Below are positions 7,920 through 15,963 of a stretch of 33,005 nucleotides of DNA, one piece after another. A program made the translations under genes and the position numbers. The notes under the pieces are model-generated. The model was not told the DNA's origin. It did no database searches and saw only the letters and a list, made by a program, of their open reading frames with translations. How positions within the stretch are numbered: the stretch's first letter is position 1; every line of letters begins with the position of its first letter. Origin of the DNA: Herbinix sp. (GTDB taxonomy: Bacteria > Bacillota > Clostridia > Lachnospirales > Lachnospiraceae); NCBI GenBank assembly GCA_029239235.1, contig JAQZBD010000016.1:1-33005 (forward strand), in the 5' to 3' direction.

Positions 7920-7990
7920 GGAGCGAAGTGCTATTAACTACGTTAATCATTCCTTTAAAGAGTGGTTGTAGAAAAATAGTACTTCGCTCC
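7920..7990 (+). repeat. 71-nt stem-loop after asnS
   Basis: Arms GGAGCGAAGTGCTATT (7920-7935) and its partner at 7975-7990 pair over 16 bp with one G-U. The interior also pairs (CTAC with GTAG; AATCATTC with GAGTGGTT using G-U pairs), so almost the whole 71 nt forms one long stem. No U-tract follows. It may end or protect the asnS transcript, or be a small dispersed palindromic element. Confidence 0.6.
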
Positions 7991-8140
7991 TTCGATTGTA
8001 ACCGGGTATGTGCTTGCTGATTCATAAGGGATAGTTTAAATTAAGAATAATTTAATTTATAAAGAAAAATAAAAAAAAATAAAGAAACGGCTCTCAAAAC
8101 CATGAAAAATTGGCGCTATTAAAGAAAACCATAAAAATAA

Positions 8141-8173
8141 TGCTGGAAATATGGTATTACCGCATTCCCAGCA
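8141..8173 (-). terminator. Terminator of the LCP gene
   Basis: On the complement strand TGCTGGGAAT pairs with ATTTCCAGCA (10 bp, one G-U) and is followed by TTATTTTTAT. It lies ~40 bp past the stop of the leftward LCP gene: a good intrinsic terminator. Confidence 0.8.
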
Positions 8174-8212
8174 CTAAAGATAGTCATATTTAAATTTAAT
8201 TTTCAACTACTA

Positions 8213-9493
8213 TTACTCTGTTGCAGTTGATCCTTCCGTAGTTGATGCCTCGGCAGTTGAACCATAGATAAAGTCATGCAGCTCCTGTCTGGTTACACTC
8301 CAGTCCTTAGGCACTAGTACTTCAACATTATATTTTCCCATAGGAACACGTTCATTGTCATAGCTTCCATCAGTAGGGATTCGGAAGGTTTTAAGAGCCT
8401 GAACCTTAAGCTTGGAGGCTTCGTTCAGGTATAAATTAAACTCCTTCTGTGTAATATCTGTTTGAATCTCAACATCCTTTAGAATGTTATTCATTAGCAT
8501 AGCTAATTGCAGTACATTTTTGGATTTCACCTCATCAAAAATAGCATCCAAAACCACACGTTGTCTCTGGGTTCTACCAAAGTCATTGTTCTCAGTTCCG
8601 GTAGAAACCTTACGGACTCGGCAATAGCCTAAGGCTTGATTACCATTCATATGATTCACGCCGGCAACTACAGTTCGGTTGGATTTTTTGGAGATATAAT
8701 TTGTAGTTCTCAGATATTCGGCTTCTTCCTCAGTTAGTGTAATATCCACACCGCCAACCATATCTACAATAGTCTCAAAAGCTTCAAAATCTACCATGCA
8801 GTAGCCATCCAGATCTACTTCAAAATTATTCTCAATGGTCTCATACAGCAAATCAATACCGCCCTTACCGAAGGCTGAATTAAGCTTACTCTTGTCGTGG
8901 CCGGGAATGTCAACATATAAGTCACGCATGATGGAGGTAAGCTTTAAGGAATGATCATCCTTATTCAAGGTGGCAATCATCATAGAATCCGTATTCTTAG
9001 CACCGCCGATTTGTTCCTCACCAATCAGTAAAATATTGACTACCGATTTATCCAGCGTCAGATCCGTAATTGCCTCATCTGAATCAGCGTCATCGGAAGA
9101 TGCATAGGATAAGTTACCATAAATGTAATTACCAACCGTATTAATTAATAGCTTCCTACCGGAATCCGTAAACAAGAGCAGGCTGGCAACGGCTATGAAA
9201 AGTAAGAGGATGGAGGCAGTTACCTTTAAAAACTTCGCAAATCCCCCTTTTTTCTTACGTGGACGCTTCTTGTTATTGCTGCCGCTACCGGAGGATTTTT
9301 TTGGTTCCTGAGAATCAGTTCTAACTTGTTTTGCCAGAGAGGAATTTACTTCCTTAATAAATGCATCACTGTCATAATCCTCTTCATAGCTAAAATGTAT
9401 GTTGGTGGACTTTTGTCCTCTTATATCACGGTTATTCATAAAGCTTGGGATATCTATTGGATTATTTGATATACTATCATTTCTGTTATTCAT
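8213..9493 (-). CDS. LytR-CpsA-Psr (LCP) family cell-wall polymer transferase
   Basis: A 426-residue membrane-anchored protein. The first ~85 residues are a polar, lysine-rich cytoplasmic tail ending in NNKKRPRKKKGG. Residues ~88-108 are one transmembrane helix, and the rest lies outside the cell. The LCP domain (~150-345) shows NILLIGEEQ, NTDSMMIATL, SIMRDLYVDIPG and a YCRVRK segment with arginines that bind pyrophosphate in the family. LCP enzymes move polyprenyl-linked glycopolymers such as teichoic acids onto peptidoglycan. The C-terminus ends in a short Ser/Thr-rich tail (AEASTTEGSTATE). The first motif is less canonical than GxDxR because GEEQIGGAK replaces the usual arginine-rich loop. 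GGGAG stands 6 nt upstream of the ATG. It is a single gene followed by its own terminator. Confidence 0.93.
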   Translation of the reverse strand: MNNRNDSISNNPIDIPSFMNNRDIRGQKSTNIHFSYEEDYDSDAFIKEVNSSLAKQVRTDSQEPKKSSGSGSNNKKRPRKKKGGFAKFLKVTASILLLFIAVASLLLFTDSGRKLLINTVGNYIYGNLSYASSDDADSDEAITDLTLDKSVVNILLIGEEQIGGAKNTDSMMIATLNKDDHSLKLTSIMRDLYVDIPGHDKSKLNSAFGKGGIDLLYETIENNFEVDLDGYCMVDFEAFETIVDMVGGVDITLTEEEAEYLRTTNYISKKSNRTVVAGVNHMNGNQALGYCRVRKVSTGTENNDFGRTQRQRVVLDAIFDEVKSKNVLQLAMLMNNILKDVEIQTDITQKEFNLYLNEASKLKVQALKTFRIPTDGSYDNERVPMGKYNVEVLVPKDWSVTRQELHDFIYGSTAEASTTEGSTATE

Positions 9494-9593
9494 ACGAAAC
9501 TCCCTAATATGTAAAAAATAGATAACGCTACAATAGTACCACTAATCCATACTTATGTAAATACTTAATGCTTAATATGAGTATATAGGCAAT

Positions 9594-9663
9594 AAGGGCT
9601 ATTCTAAATAAAGCAGCAGTTAAATAATACGGACCAGGTTGCTTTAATAGTAGAATAGCCCTT
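9594..9663 (-). terminator. Long stem-loop downstream of queT
   Basis: AAGGGCTATTCTA (9594-9606) pairs perfectly over 13 bp with 9651-9663. Inside it, AAAGCAGC and GTTGCTTT extend the stem with a G-U. It starts ~20 bp beyond the queT stop. The U-run on the complement strand is short, so termination may be only partial. Confidence 0.65.
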
Positions 9664-9683
9664 TTGACTAATATGTTTTTAGA

Positions 9684-10190
9684 TTATTTTGCAATCTTTT
9701 TATCAGCGTGGTTACGGAAGATGATATGTTTAATTCGTCCTAATGCAAGTAATAGAATTGATCCCAAAACACCGGCAGCAAGTAATTGACCGGCACCAAC
9801 CGTGAGCATCATAAGATAAATCGGCTGAGCCTCGCCATAAGCGAATCTTAAAACCCAGGGTACAACGATGGCATTTACTAAAATTGGTGGAATTGGAACA
9901 AGAAATCTGTGCCTTCTTAACTGATAAGAAAGTACGGCAGCGATTAAGGTTGCAAGAGAACCAAAAACGATGTCAAGAACGTCAGCACCTGTAATTAATG
10001 CACTTAAAAAACAACCAATGGCAAGGCCGGGGATGGCAGCAGGTGTGAAGTAGGGCAGGACGGTTAAAGCCTCTGCGATACGAAATTGGATAGGACCGAA
10101 GCTGGAAAATGAGAAGACCAGTACCAGTACGGTGTAGAGTGCAGCAATAACAGCAGCCTCTGTGATAAAAGTTACTTTCGAAGTTTTCAT
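9684..10190 (-). CDS. queT: QueT-family queuosine-precursor transporter
   Basis: A 168-residue integral membrane protein with about five or six hydrophobic helices, of the QueT family: the substrate-binding (S) component of an ECF-type importer for queuosine precursors. Family marks are EAAVIAALYTVLVLVF at the start, FGPIQFRIAEALTVLPYFTPAAIPGLAIGC in the first half, and a glycine-rich GAGQLLAAGVLGS in the last. The imported base feeds tRNA wobble modification (queuosine); the ECF energising module must be encoded elsewhere. AAGGAG sits 9 nt upstream of the ATG. The gene has a near-perfect promoter at 10311-10338 and a structured ~110-nt leader, which suggests ligand control. The positively charged tail (HIIFRNHADKKIAK) is cytoplasmic. 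Confidence 0.9.
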   Translation of the reverse strand: MKTSKVTFITEAAVIAALYTVLVLVFSFSSFGPIQFRIAEALTVLPYFTPAAIPGLAIGCFLSALITGADVLDIVFGSLATLIAAVLSYQLRRHRFLVPIPPILVNAIVVPWVLRFAYGEAQPIYLMMLTVGAGQLLAAGVLGSILLLALGRIKHIIFRNHADKKIAK

Positions 10191-10199
10191 TATTCTTAT

Positions 10200-10262
10200 C
10201 TCCTTTAGTTTTGTTTAAGGGATGTTTTATAATCCCTTCGTCAGGAAGGTTACGAACTGACG
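10200..10262 (-). promoter_or_regulatory. Structured queT leader, candidate preQ1-type riboswitch
   Basis: Reading the complement strand, hairpin A (CGTCAG/CTGACG, 10239-10262) has the loop TTCGTAACCTTC. Hairpin B (AAGGGAT/ATCCCTT, 10217-10238) follows at once, then AAACAAAACTAAAGGAG, which includes the ribosome site. CCTT in loop A can pair with AAGG of the ribosome site to form a pseudoknot, and AAACAAAACTAA resembles the A-rich tail of type-I preQ1 aptamers. QueT genes are classic preQ1 riboswitch targets. The core does not match any class consensus exactly as I recall it, so the class is open. Confidence 0.45.
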
Positions 10263-10310
10263 TGATATTATTGATGCAAGCCTCTTTTTGTAAGGCTTTG
10301 GAACCATATT

Positions 10311-10338
10311 AGTATAGCATGAAAAATGGAGTTGTCAA
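10311..10338 (-). promoter_or_regulatory. queT promoter
   Basis: On the complement strand TTGACA (10338-10333), a 16-bp spacer and TATACT (10316-10311) make a near-consensus promoter. Transcription from ~10304 gives a leader of ~114 nt. Confidence 0.85.
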
Positions 10339-10513
10339 GCGCTGACTCAACGTTTGCCAAAAAGAAATGAAACAGATAAATAAATTTTGGTAGGATCAAA
10401 TGCAACTTCAATGCCTTACAAAGTGGAGCAGCAATCATCACTTTGCAAAAGAGCCTGTTGCGGCTATAATATAGGGCAAACAAAGATCTTTTACATATAT
10501 TTTCCTGAATTGC

Positions 10514-10544
10514 TTGACTCTTCCGTCGAGGAAACTTTTATAAT
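10514..10544 (+). promoter_or_regulatory. MerR-type promoter/operator with 19-bp spacer
   Basis: TTGACT (10514-10519) and TATAAT (10539-10544) are separated by 19 bp, the overlong spacing that MerR activators correct. A dyad TTCC-GTCGA-GGAA sits in the spacer. It lies directly upstream of the merR remnant, so it is probably its autoregulatory site. Confidence 0.75.
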
Positions 10545-10570
10545 GAGCTTAACGAAAGGAGTGGCTTTGG

Positions 10571-10889
10571 ATGCATACTATACGACAATTATTGATCCAC
10601 TATGATATCTCTGCACGCACTTTTACGGTATTATGAAGAAATTGGGTTAATTACTAGTGTAAGAAGCTCTGAATATGCATATCATATGTACGATGAAGAC
10701 ACGATTCAGCGTTTGCAGCAAATTATCATTCTGAGAAAACTGCGTATTCCATTAAAGGAGATTAAAACTATTTTACTAAATGAAAACGCTGCATTAGCGA
10801 TATTATCATTTCAGAAAAAGATAGTAGATCTTGACACTGAAATTATGGCACCTCACAACTGTCCGTACGATATTGGACGATCAACCTAG
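10571..10889 (+). pseudogene. Frameshifted MerR-family regulator remnant
   Basis: An ATG at 10571, eight bases after AAAGGAG, opens MHTIRQLLIHYDISART, the helix-turn-helix start of a MerR protein, but the frame closes after 21 codons. The continuation LRYYEEIGLITSVR is in another frame. Removing one T from the TTTT run at 10621-10624 joins them into ISARTLRYYEEIGLI, the classic MerR sequence. The restored protein runs on through the wing and second helix (KLRIPLKEIKTILL) and stops near residue 113 with IMAPHNCPYDIGRST. Most relatives carry a much larger effector domain, so the 3' end also looks truncated or altered. It is either a dead gene or, if the T is a sequencing error, a short regulator. 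Confidence 0.8.
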
Positions 10890-10933
10890 CTTACATGGGT
10901 TTTTTAGTTTATACGGAATTTGAAGTGGTTTCG

Positions 10934-12019
10934 TTAATGTAATCGGACTGTGGTTCCGTTAACCATAATTGATTTTACTGTACTCCAATCCATTTCTTTA
11001 GAAAAGCTAAATATGGAAATTACTTTACCGGAGTTGATAGAATTGCTTCCTCCCGAGAACCATTCTGTATCAAAGTCAATGATAGTATCTTCATCTGACG
11101 GTGCAGTATCATTTTTGACGCTTCTTTCCGAACGGCCTATTGAAGCCTGAGTTTTTGCGACAGAGATGCGATTATCAGACTTCACTTGTTCAAGAGCTCT
11201 ATAGTAATGATAGAACTTACTAATACTTCCATCCATGAATTCAATTGTGATTAGGCAATTTTCGCTATTAACGTCCTCATTTTCTAATGAACCTAAAAGT
11301 GTGAAGCCAAGATCAGAATAGTATAGCTTTTGGTATGACATGGGATAGCCTTCTGATGCTGGAATATCTATATCCAATTCAGTTAATTCTACTGTCTGGG
11401 TAATTGGTATAGTTATTTTCTTAGAAATACCCTCCATAGAAAAGGTTAGACCTTCCTCCGGATATAGATTAAGCTCCTTACTGACCTTAAAGGAAAAAGA
11501 AAAATATCTACGATATTCATCCGGGGCTTCTTCACGGAGACCATAGCCGACAGGGGATATCCGTAGCTTATGGACAATGTTATCCTTAAAAAATGTCTCC
11601 TGCGCTTTTGGACTTAAGGCTTCTACAGAGATAGTTGCAATACCGGTGTAGGAATCGCAGGCAAGCTCGAGAACAGTAAGTTTATAATCCTTATTTTTTA
11701 TGCTTTCCCCTACCTTCAGTATCTTTTCTTGTGATATACCAAGTAAGCTGCTGATCGTCTCGCGTACTCCCTCGTTTGCTGCGGCAAAAACGGTTGCACC
11801 ACCGATACAAAGTACTGCACATGCTACAAGGGCTACTTTACATAACTGTCTTTTGAAAGAAAATGACATTTCTTTTCTATCTTTTCGTACTTTGTCTAAG
11901 GTTAACTTACGTATTCGTTCTATATTAGCTTGGCCATACAGGGTAGAATTGTCTTCTACTTGAATATCTTCGAGATTTAGCTTTTCAAATAATGAATGCA
12001 TATGAATGCTATGCTTCAT
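10934..12019 (-). CDS. DUF4179-like membrane anti-sigma factor
   Basis: A 361-residue bitopic membrane protein. Residues 1-58 form a basic cytoplasmic segment, residues ~60-80 a transmembrane helix (VALVACAVLCIGGATVF), and the remainder is external and beta-rich. The segment after the helix (NEGVRETISSLLGISQEKI) is typical of the DUF4179 family, which pairs with ECF-like sigma factors in Firmicutes. The cytoplasmic part would hold the sigma factor until an envelope signal releases it; that is inferred from gene order. I start at ATG 12019 because AAGGAGG lies 8 nt upstream; an earlier in-frame ATG at 12040 lies inside the sigma gene without one. It overlaps the sigma gene end by 11 bp. No protease or lipobox motif is seen. 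Confidence 0.8.
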   Translation of the reverse strand: MKHSIHMHSLFEKLNLEDIQVEDNSTLYGQANIERIRKLTLDKVRKDRKEMSFSFKRQLCKVALVACAVLCIGGATVFAAANEGVRETISSLLGISQEKILKVGESIKNKDYKLTVLELACDSYTGIATISVEALSPKAQETFFKDNIVHKLRISPVGYGLREEAPDEYRRYFSFSFKVSKELNLYPEEGLTFSMEGISKKITIPITQTVELTELDIDIPASEGYPMSYQKLYYSDLGFTLLGSLENEDVNSENCLITIEFMDGSISKFYHYYRALEQVKSDNRISVAKTQASIGRSERSVKNDTAPSDEDTIIDFDTEWFSGGSNSINSGKVISIFSFSKEMDWSTVKSIMVNGTTVRLH

Positions 12020-12560
12020 AATAATAACCTCCTTCTTCAAATCTTTTTACAAGTTCGCTGCGGCCGCGATATAGTTTTGATTTAATAGTGGAAAGCGGCA
12101 AATCAAATCGCTCTGCAATTTCTGTTAATTTATAATTCCAAAAATAATAAGAAAGTAGAATATCCTTATCAGGATAGTTTAAGAGAGATATGGTGTCGCG
12201 AAGAAATTGCAGCTGTTCCTTATGAATAATGAGTTCATCTACTCCCTCAGAAGAAAAGACCAGCATATCCTCATCCAAGGGTTCTTCCTCTCTTTTATGA
12301 CACAGTCGTGTCTTTGTCATATTCCTTGCAATCTGTGCAATATATGGCTTTAAACTGCCTGTTTCGATTAGATTTCCTCGATTCTTCCATATGGCGTAAA
12401 ATACATCTGAAGCAATTTCCTCCACATCTTGGATGGACAGTAGGCGTCCGCCGATTCTTGCAGCGATAGAAACGACATAGGAAGAGTAGCGCTCTATCAG
12501 ATACTCCAGTGCCTTTTCCTTATTCTGTTTCAGTCTTTTTATGATGATATAATCCTCCAT
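12009..12560 (-). CDS. ECF-type RNA polymerase sigma factor
   Basis: A 183-residue sigma-70 family protein with only regions 2 and 4. Region 2 covers ALEYLIERYSSYVVSIAARI and DVEEIASDVFYAIWKNR, where the -10 contact helix lies. After a short acidic linker (REEEPLDEDMLVF), region 4 contains LTEIAERFDLPLSTIKSKLYRGR, a helix-turn-helix that would read the -35. It is followed by, and overlaps, a membrane anti-sigma gene, the usual arrangement for an envelope-stress pair. A GGGGG ribosome site precedes the ATG. A TGAAAC at 12610-12605 (complement) resembles an ECF -35, but no matching -10 is clear, so autoregulation remains a guess. Confidence 0.92.
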   Translation of the reverse strand: MEDYIIIKRLKQNKEKALEYLIERYSSYVVSIAARIGGRLLSIQDVEEIASDVFYAIWKNRGNLIETGSLKPYIAQIARNMTKTRLCHKREEEPLDEDMLVFSSEGVDELIIHKEQLQFLRDTISLLNYPDKDILLSYYFWNYKLTEIAERFDLPLSTIKSKLYRGRSELVKRFEEGGYYYEA

Positions 12561-12694
12561 TGGTGCCCCCTTTCATCTATCAATACCTGAATGAAGCGAA
12601 AAAAGTTTCATGAATATAAAAATTATACATTATTTATCTATTTATAAGCGCAGTAATAAATGCGATTTGTCCTATTAATAGATATAAATATTAG

Positions 12695-12743
12695 TTGACA
12701 GTCATTATAGACAAATGTATACTATGAATCATAGACAAATGTA
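12695..12743 (+). promoter_or_regulatory. blaI promoter with two BlaI/MecI-like operators
   Basis: TTGACA (12695-12700), a 17-bp spacer and TATACT (12718-12723) form a consensus promoter. ATAGACAAATGTA occurs twice as an exact direct repeat, at 12707-12719 and 12731-12743, starts 24 bp apart. Each contains the ACA/TGT dyad typical of BlaI/MecI operators. The first overlaps the -10; the second covers the start point. This fits autorepression by the adjacent BlaI-type protein. Confidence 0.8.
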
Positions 12744-12766
12744 GATAATTGATGGGAGATCGGAAT

Positions 12767-13228
12767 ATGAAAAATGGAAAACTTATAAAACAAGGCAGTG
12801 TTGCAAGTAATAGAGATCAACCACCGGTAAGTAATAACGAGAAATCAATTGATAACATAACTAGGTTACCGGAGACTGAATTTGAAGTTATGTCAGTCGT
12901 ATGGAAAAATAATCCGCCAGTAACAACGACAACACTTATGAATCAACTTGGCAATAAAAAAGGATGGAAGCTGCAGACGCTAGTTACGTTATTAAATCGA
13001 TTAACAGAACGAGGCTTTTTACGTAGTGAAAAGTTAGGAAAGGAACGTACCTATTACCCTAGTGTAAGACAAGAAGACTACATCCAATTTGAAACTACAC
13101 TTTTTGTAGAGCGATATCACGATAACTCCTTATTACAACTGGTGAATGCATTCTCAGGAAATAACAGACTTAGTGAGGAAGAAATAAACGAGCTTAGTTC
13201 CTGGTTAAAAAAGCAAGAGGAAAAATAA
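12767..13228 (+). CDS. BlaI/MecI-family transcriptional repressor
   Basis: A 153-residue winged-helix repressor. After a ~35-residue polar N-terminal extension, RLPETEFEVMSVVW opens the BlaI domain, followed by TTTTLMNQLGNKKGWKLQTLVTLLNRLTERGFL (the recognition helix and wing) and KERTYYPSVRQEDY. The C-terminal helices form the dimer part. In the family, a membrane M56 protease senses cell-wall attack and causes cleavage of the repressor. The partner protease begins 1 bp after this stop. I prefer the ATG at 12767 (GGGAG ~8 nt upstream) to the ATG at 12752, which lacks a ribosome site. Two matching operators lie in its promoter, so it probably controls itself and the sensor. Confidence 0.9.
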   Translation: MKNGKLIKQGSVASNRDQPPVSNNEKSIDNITRLPETEFEVMSVVWKNNPPVTTTTLMNQLGNKKGWKLQTLVTLLNRLTERGFLRSEKLGKERTYYPSVRQEDYIQFETTLFVERYHDNSLLQLVNAFSGNNRLSEEEINELSSWLKKQEEK

Positions 13229-13229
13229 T

Positions 13230-14891
13230 ATGGATAATATAGTAGCTATATTCTTTTTATGTTTTACAAATTCTCTCAACATTACATTCCTTATTTTATT
13301 AATGGTTCTTCTGGAGCCATTCTTAAAAAAATATTTTTCTGCCGTTTGTCTGTACCGTCTCTGGGTGGTACTGCTAATTGGATTATTGATACCAATGCGT
13401 TTTGACACCTCGAAAGCCTTATTTTATATAAGTTCGCCGCGAATATCTGTTGAAAATAATGCTTTTAATGTCCCTGGTATGCAAGATAGTAATGAAAGTT
13501 ACAATCTGAAATCAAAAGATACACTATCGCAAAAACAGTTACCTCTAGACACGAGGAATGCAGATAAGACTTCAAAAGAAAGCTGGACTCATTTTTTTAA
13601 GTATATAACGGCATATATTACCTATATCGTTCAAAACAGATACGTATTATTGTCTCAACTTTGGTTACTAGGTGCAAGCTTACTGTTAGCAGTAAAAGGT
13701 ATTCAATATTGTAATTACCGGAAGCGACTAAAAAGGTTTATGAATCCTATTAATCAGGAGGACTTAAAAGAGGAGTACAATTTGTGTATTCAAGAATTAC
13801 ATTTTAGTGACAGAAAAAGGCGACCACAAAATAGTAAAATTATTATTAATAAATGTTCTATCATTACAAGTCCTATGACCGTTGGTGTTTTTAAACCTAC
13901 AATTTTATTCCCAGAGGAATCGTGCTCAAATAAGGATTTTTATTTTATTTTGAAGCATGAGCTGATCCATATTCGAAGGCGAGATTCACTGATGAAATTA
14001 GTACGACTGATAGTTTTGGCTTTTAACTGGTATAATCCATTTTGCTATGTATTATCAAGACGTTTGGATCAATGGTGTGAAACTTCCTGTGATGAACTTG
14101 TTATTTATAATGCGACTAGGGCAGACTGCATAAATTATAGTAAACTTTTATTAAAGTATACGGCTGTTAAAAGAATTGTAACAGATACAATTAATATGAT
14201 TGGAGGAAAGGATAATATGAAAGATAGACTGCATTCGATAATGAATCCTGGAAAAAAACATTCTGGCAAGGTGCTTATTGTACTGTTGCTGTGTCTTGTA
14301 TTTACGACTGTAATTGTGTCGTCAATTACTCATACGGACGTGTTGGCGTCTAGTGAAAACGCTACAACGGAAGAGCCGTTAGTGAACGCAGAAGAAATGG
14401 GTGATATAACAGATAATGTAATGGCTTCTCCAATTAATGATAGTGATTCGACTGACAATGGAGCCATAGATAAAGATGTGAATGTGATTAATTCAAATTC
14501 AGAAGCTGCTCCAACTGCAGCCTCACTTCGTGAAACAGTAGTTGAATATGCAATACAAGCAGAGGGAACTCCATATTTATGGGGAGGCAATGATCTGAGT
14601 ATTGGTGTTGACTCGAGCGGATTTACTCAGCGGATTTATAAAAAAGTGGGTTACGACCTTCCTAGGACGTCAATGGAACAGGCTGATATGTGTGAGGAGG
14701 TTCCTATGGAAAGTTTGCAGGAGGGTGATTTAATATTTTATGCAAGTTCAGGCGATAATGAGGTAAATCACGTCGGAATATATATTGGAGAGGATAAGAT
14801 TATCCATGCAAAAAATGCACGTGAAGGGGTTGTAATTCAAGAAATTAATTATCGTAAGCCATTAAGGGCAGGTAGAATTATCGCAGATTAG
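13230..14891 (+). CDS. BlaR1-like M56 membrane protease fused to an NlpC/P60 domain lacking its cysteine
   Basis: A 553-residue sensor-protease. N-terminal helices lie at ~8-28 and ~40-56, with more at ~125-155. The M56 zinc protease domain faces the cytosol, with H243-E-L-I-H247 and a third ligand region ETSCDE at 284-289. A last helix at ~347-366 leads outside to an acidic Ser/Asp/Asn linker (370-430), then an NlpC/P60 domain (~432-553). That domain has AIQAEGTPYLWGG, LPRTSMEQ, EGDLIFY, NHVGIYIG (H514) and IIHAKN, all typical. The catalytic DCSGF is DSSGF, with serine (codon TCG) at 462. Canonical BlaR1 carries a penicillin-binding domain here. It probably senses peptidoglycan fragments without cutting them (inference). 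The gene starts 1 bp after blaI, with GAGGAAAA as ribosome site. Confidence 0.88.
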   Translation: MDNIVAIFFLCFTNSLNITFLILLMVLLEPFLKKYFSAVCLYRLWVVLLIGLLIPMRFDTSKALFYISSPRISVENNAFNVPGMQDSNESYNLKSKDTLSQKQLPLDTRNADKTSKESWTHFFKYITAYITYIVQNRYVLLSQLWLLGASLLLAVKGIQYCNYRKRLKRFMNPINQEDLKEEYNLCIQELHFSDRKRRPQNSKIIINKCSIITSPMTVGVFKPTILFPEESCSNKDFYFILKHELIHIRRRDSLMKLVRLIVLAFNWYNPFCYVLSRRLDQWCETSCDELVIYNATRADCINYSKLLLKYTAVKRIVTDTINMIGGKDNMKDRLHSIMNPGKKHSGKVLIVLLLCLVFTTVIVSSITHTDVLASSENATTEEPLVNAEEMGDITDNVMASPINDSDSTDNGAIDKDVNVINSNSEAAPTAASLRETVVEYAIQAEGTPYLWGGNDLSIGVDSSGFTQRIYKKVGYDLPRTSMEQADMCEEVPMESLQEGDLIFYASSGDNEVNHVGIYIGEDKIIHAKNAREGVVIQEINYRKPLRAGRIIAD

Positions 14892-15153
14892 TATCCTGAA
14901 AAGTATAGCTTGGTTCTTTAAATTTATCATTAGGAAGCAAGAATACTCCTTACTCTAAGGAGGGGGATAAGAGATTACGTGGTGGGTAATTCACTTGGTG
15001 GGAAATGTCAAGCAAAGATATGGCTAGGGCTTTTCGAATAAGACGGACTAAATATAGTAAAATTCATAATGATATAGAGTTATGGATAATAATGTATTAA
15101 AATAAGGATAAAGTTCATATTGTAATTACTATACTACGTATAAAGGAGGAAAT

Positions 15154-15963
15154 ATGGAAATATCGAATATAATTTTTGCATTTTCGCTGACACTATTTGC
15201 AGGCTTATCCACAGGTATCGGCAGCGGACTAGCACTGCTCACTAAAAAAACCAGTACTAAGTTTCTTTCCGTTTCCTTGGGATTTTCAGCTGGGGTCATG
15301 CTTTATGTTTCCTTTGCAGAGATAATGGTGAAAGCAAATGATGCTTTAAAGTCTGCCCTTGGAGATAAACTGGGAGCCTGGGCTGCGGTAGGAGGATTCT
15401 TCTTTGGTATTTTATTTATAGCCGTTATTGATAAATTAATACCTTCAACAGAAAATCCCCACGAAGTACATACAGTAGAAGAGATGGACGGAACAAGTGA
15501 GGAGCACAAATCAAAATTAATGCGTATGGGTTTATTCACTGCCTTGGCCAAAGCAATACATAATTTTCCGGAAGGATTGGCTACCTTTACAGCTGCATTA
15601 AGTGATCCTAAGCTGGGTATCCCCATTGCCGTAGCGATTGCAATTCATAATATACCAGAGGGCATCGCAGTTGCAGTGCCGGTGTTCTATGCAACAGGGA
15701 GCAGGAAAAAAGCATTTAAACTATCATTTTTATCCGGGCTTTCAGAACCGGTTGGGGCAATCATAGGTTATTTAATTCTATTTAGTTTTTTCAATGATGC
15801 AATGTTTGGTTTTATTTTCGCTTCTGTCGCGGGTATTATGGTTTATATCAGCCTTGATGAGTTGCTGCCTTCAGCTAGAGAGTATGGAGAACATCATCTT
15901 TCCATTTATGGATTAATTGCCGGAATGGCACTTATGGCTGTGAGCCTTTTGTTATTTATATAA
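15154..15963 (+). CDS. zupT: ZIP-family divalent metal transporter (ZupT-like)
   Basis: A 269-residue membrane protein with about eight helices, of the ZIP family, importing zinc and possibly iron or manganese. The metal-binding helices IV and V show the paired motifs [10 protein letters not shown] and [13 protein letters not shown], the signature of Zup[14 protein letters not shown] and [13 protein letters not shown] follow as in family members. A short cytoplasmic loop rich in Glu/His ([14 protein letters not shown]) sits between helices III and IV. AAGGAGG stands just before the ATG at 15154. It seems to be a single gene. No Fur/Zur-type palindrome was evident upstream. Confidence 0.93.
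   Translation: MEISNIIFAFSLTLFAGLSTGIGSGLALLTKKTSTKFLSVSLGFSAGVMLYVSFAEIMVKANDALKSALGDKLGAWAAVGGFFFGILFIAVIDKLIPSTENPHEVHTVEEMDGTSEEHKSKLMRMGLFTALAKAIHNFPEGLATFTAALSDPKLGIPIAVAIAIHNIPEGIAVAVPVFYATGSRKKAFKLSFLSGLSEPVGAIIGYLILFSFFNDAMFGFIFASVAGIMVYISLDELLPSAREYGEHHLSIYGLIAGMALMAVSLLLFI

Noticed and set aside
10387-10605. 72-codon frame upstream of the merR remnant
   Set aside because: It spans the MerR promoter, lacks a ribosome site and has no recognisable fold.
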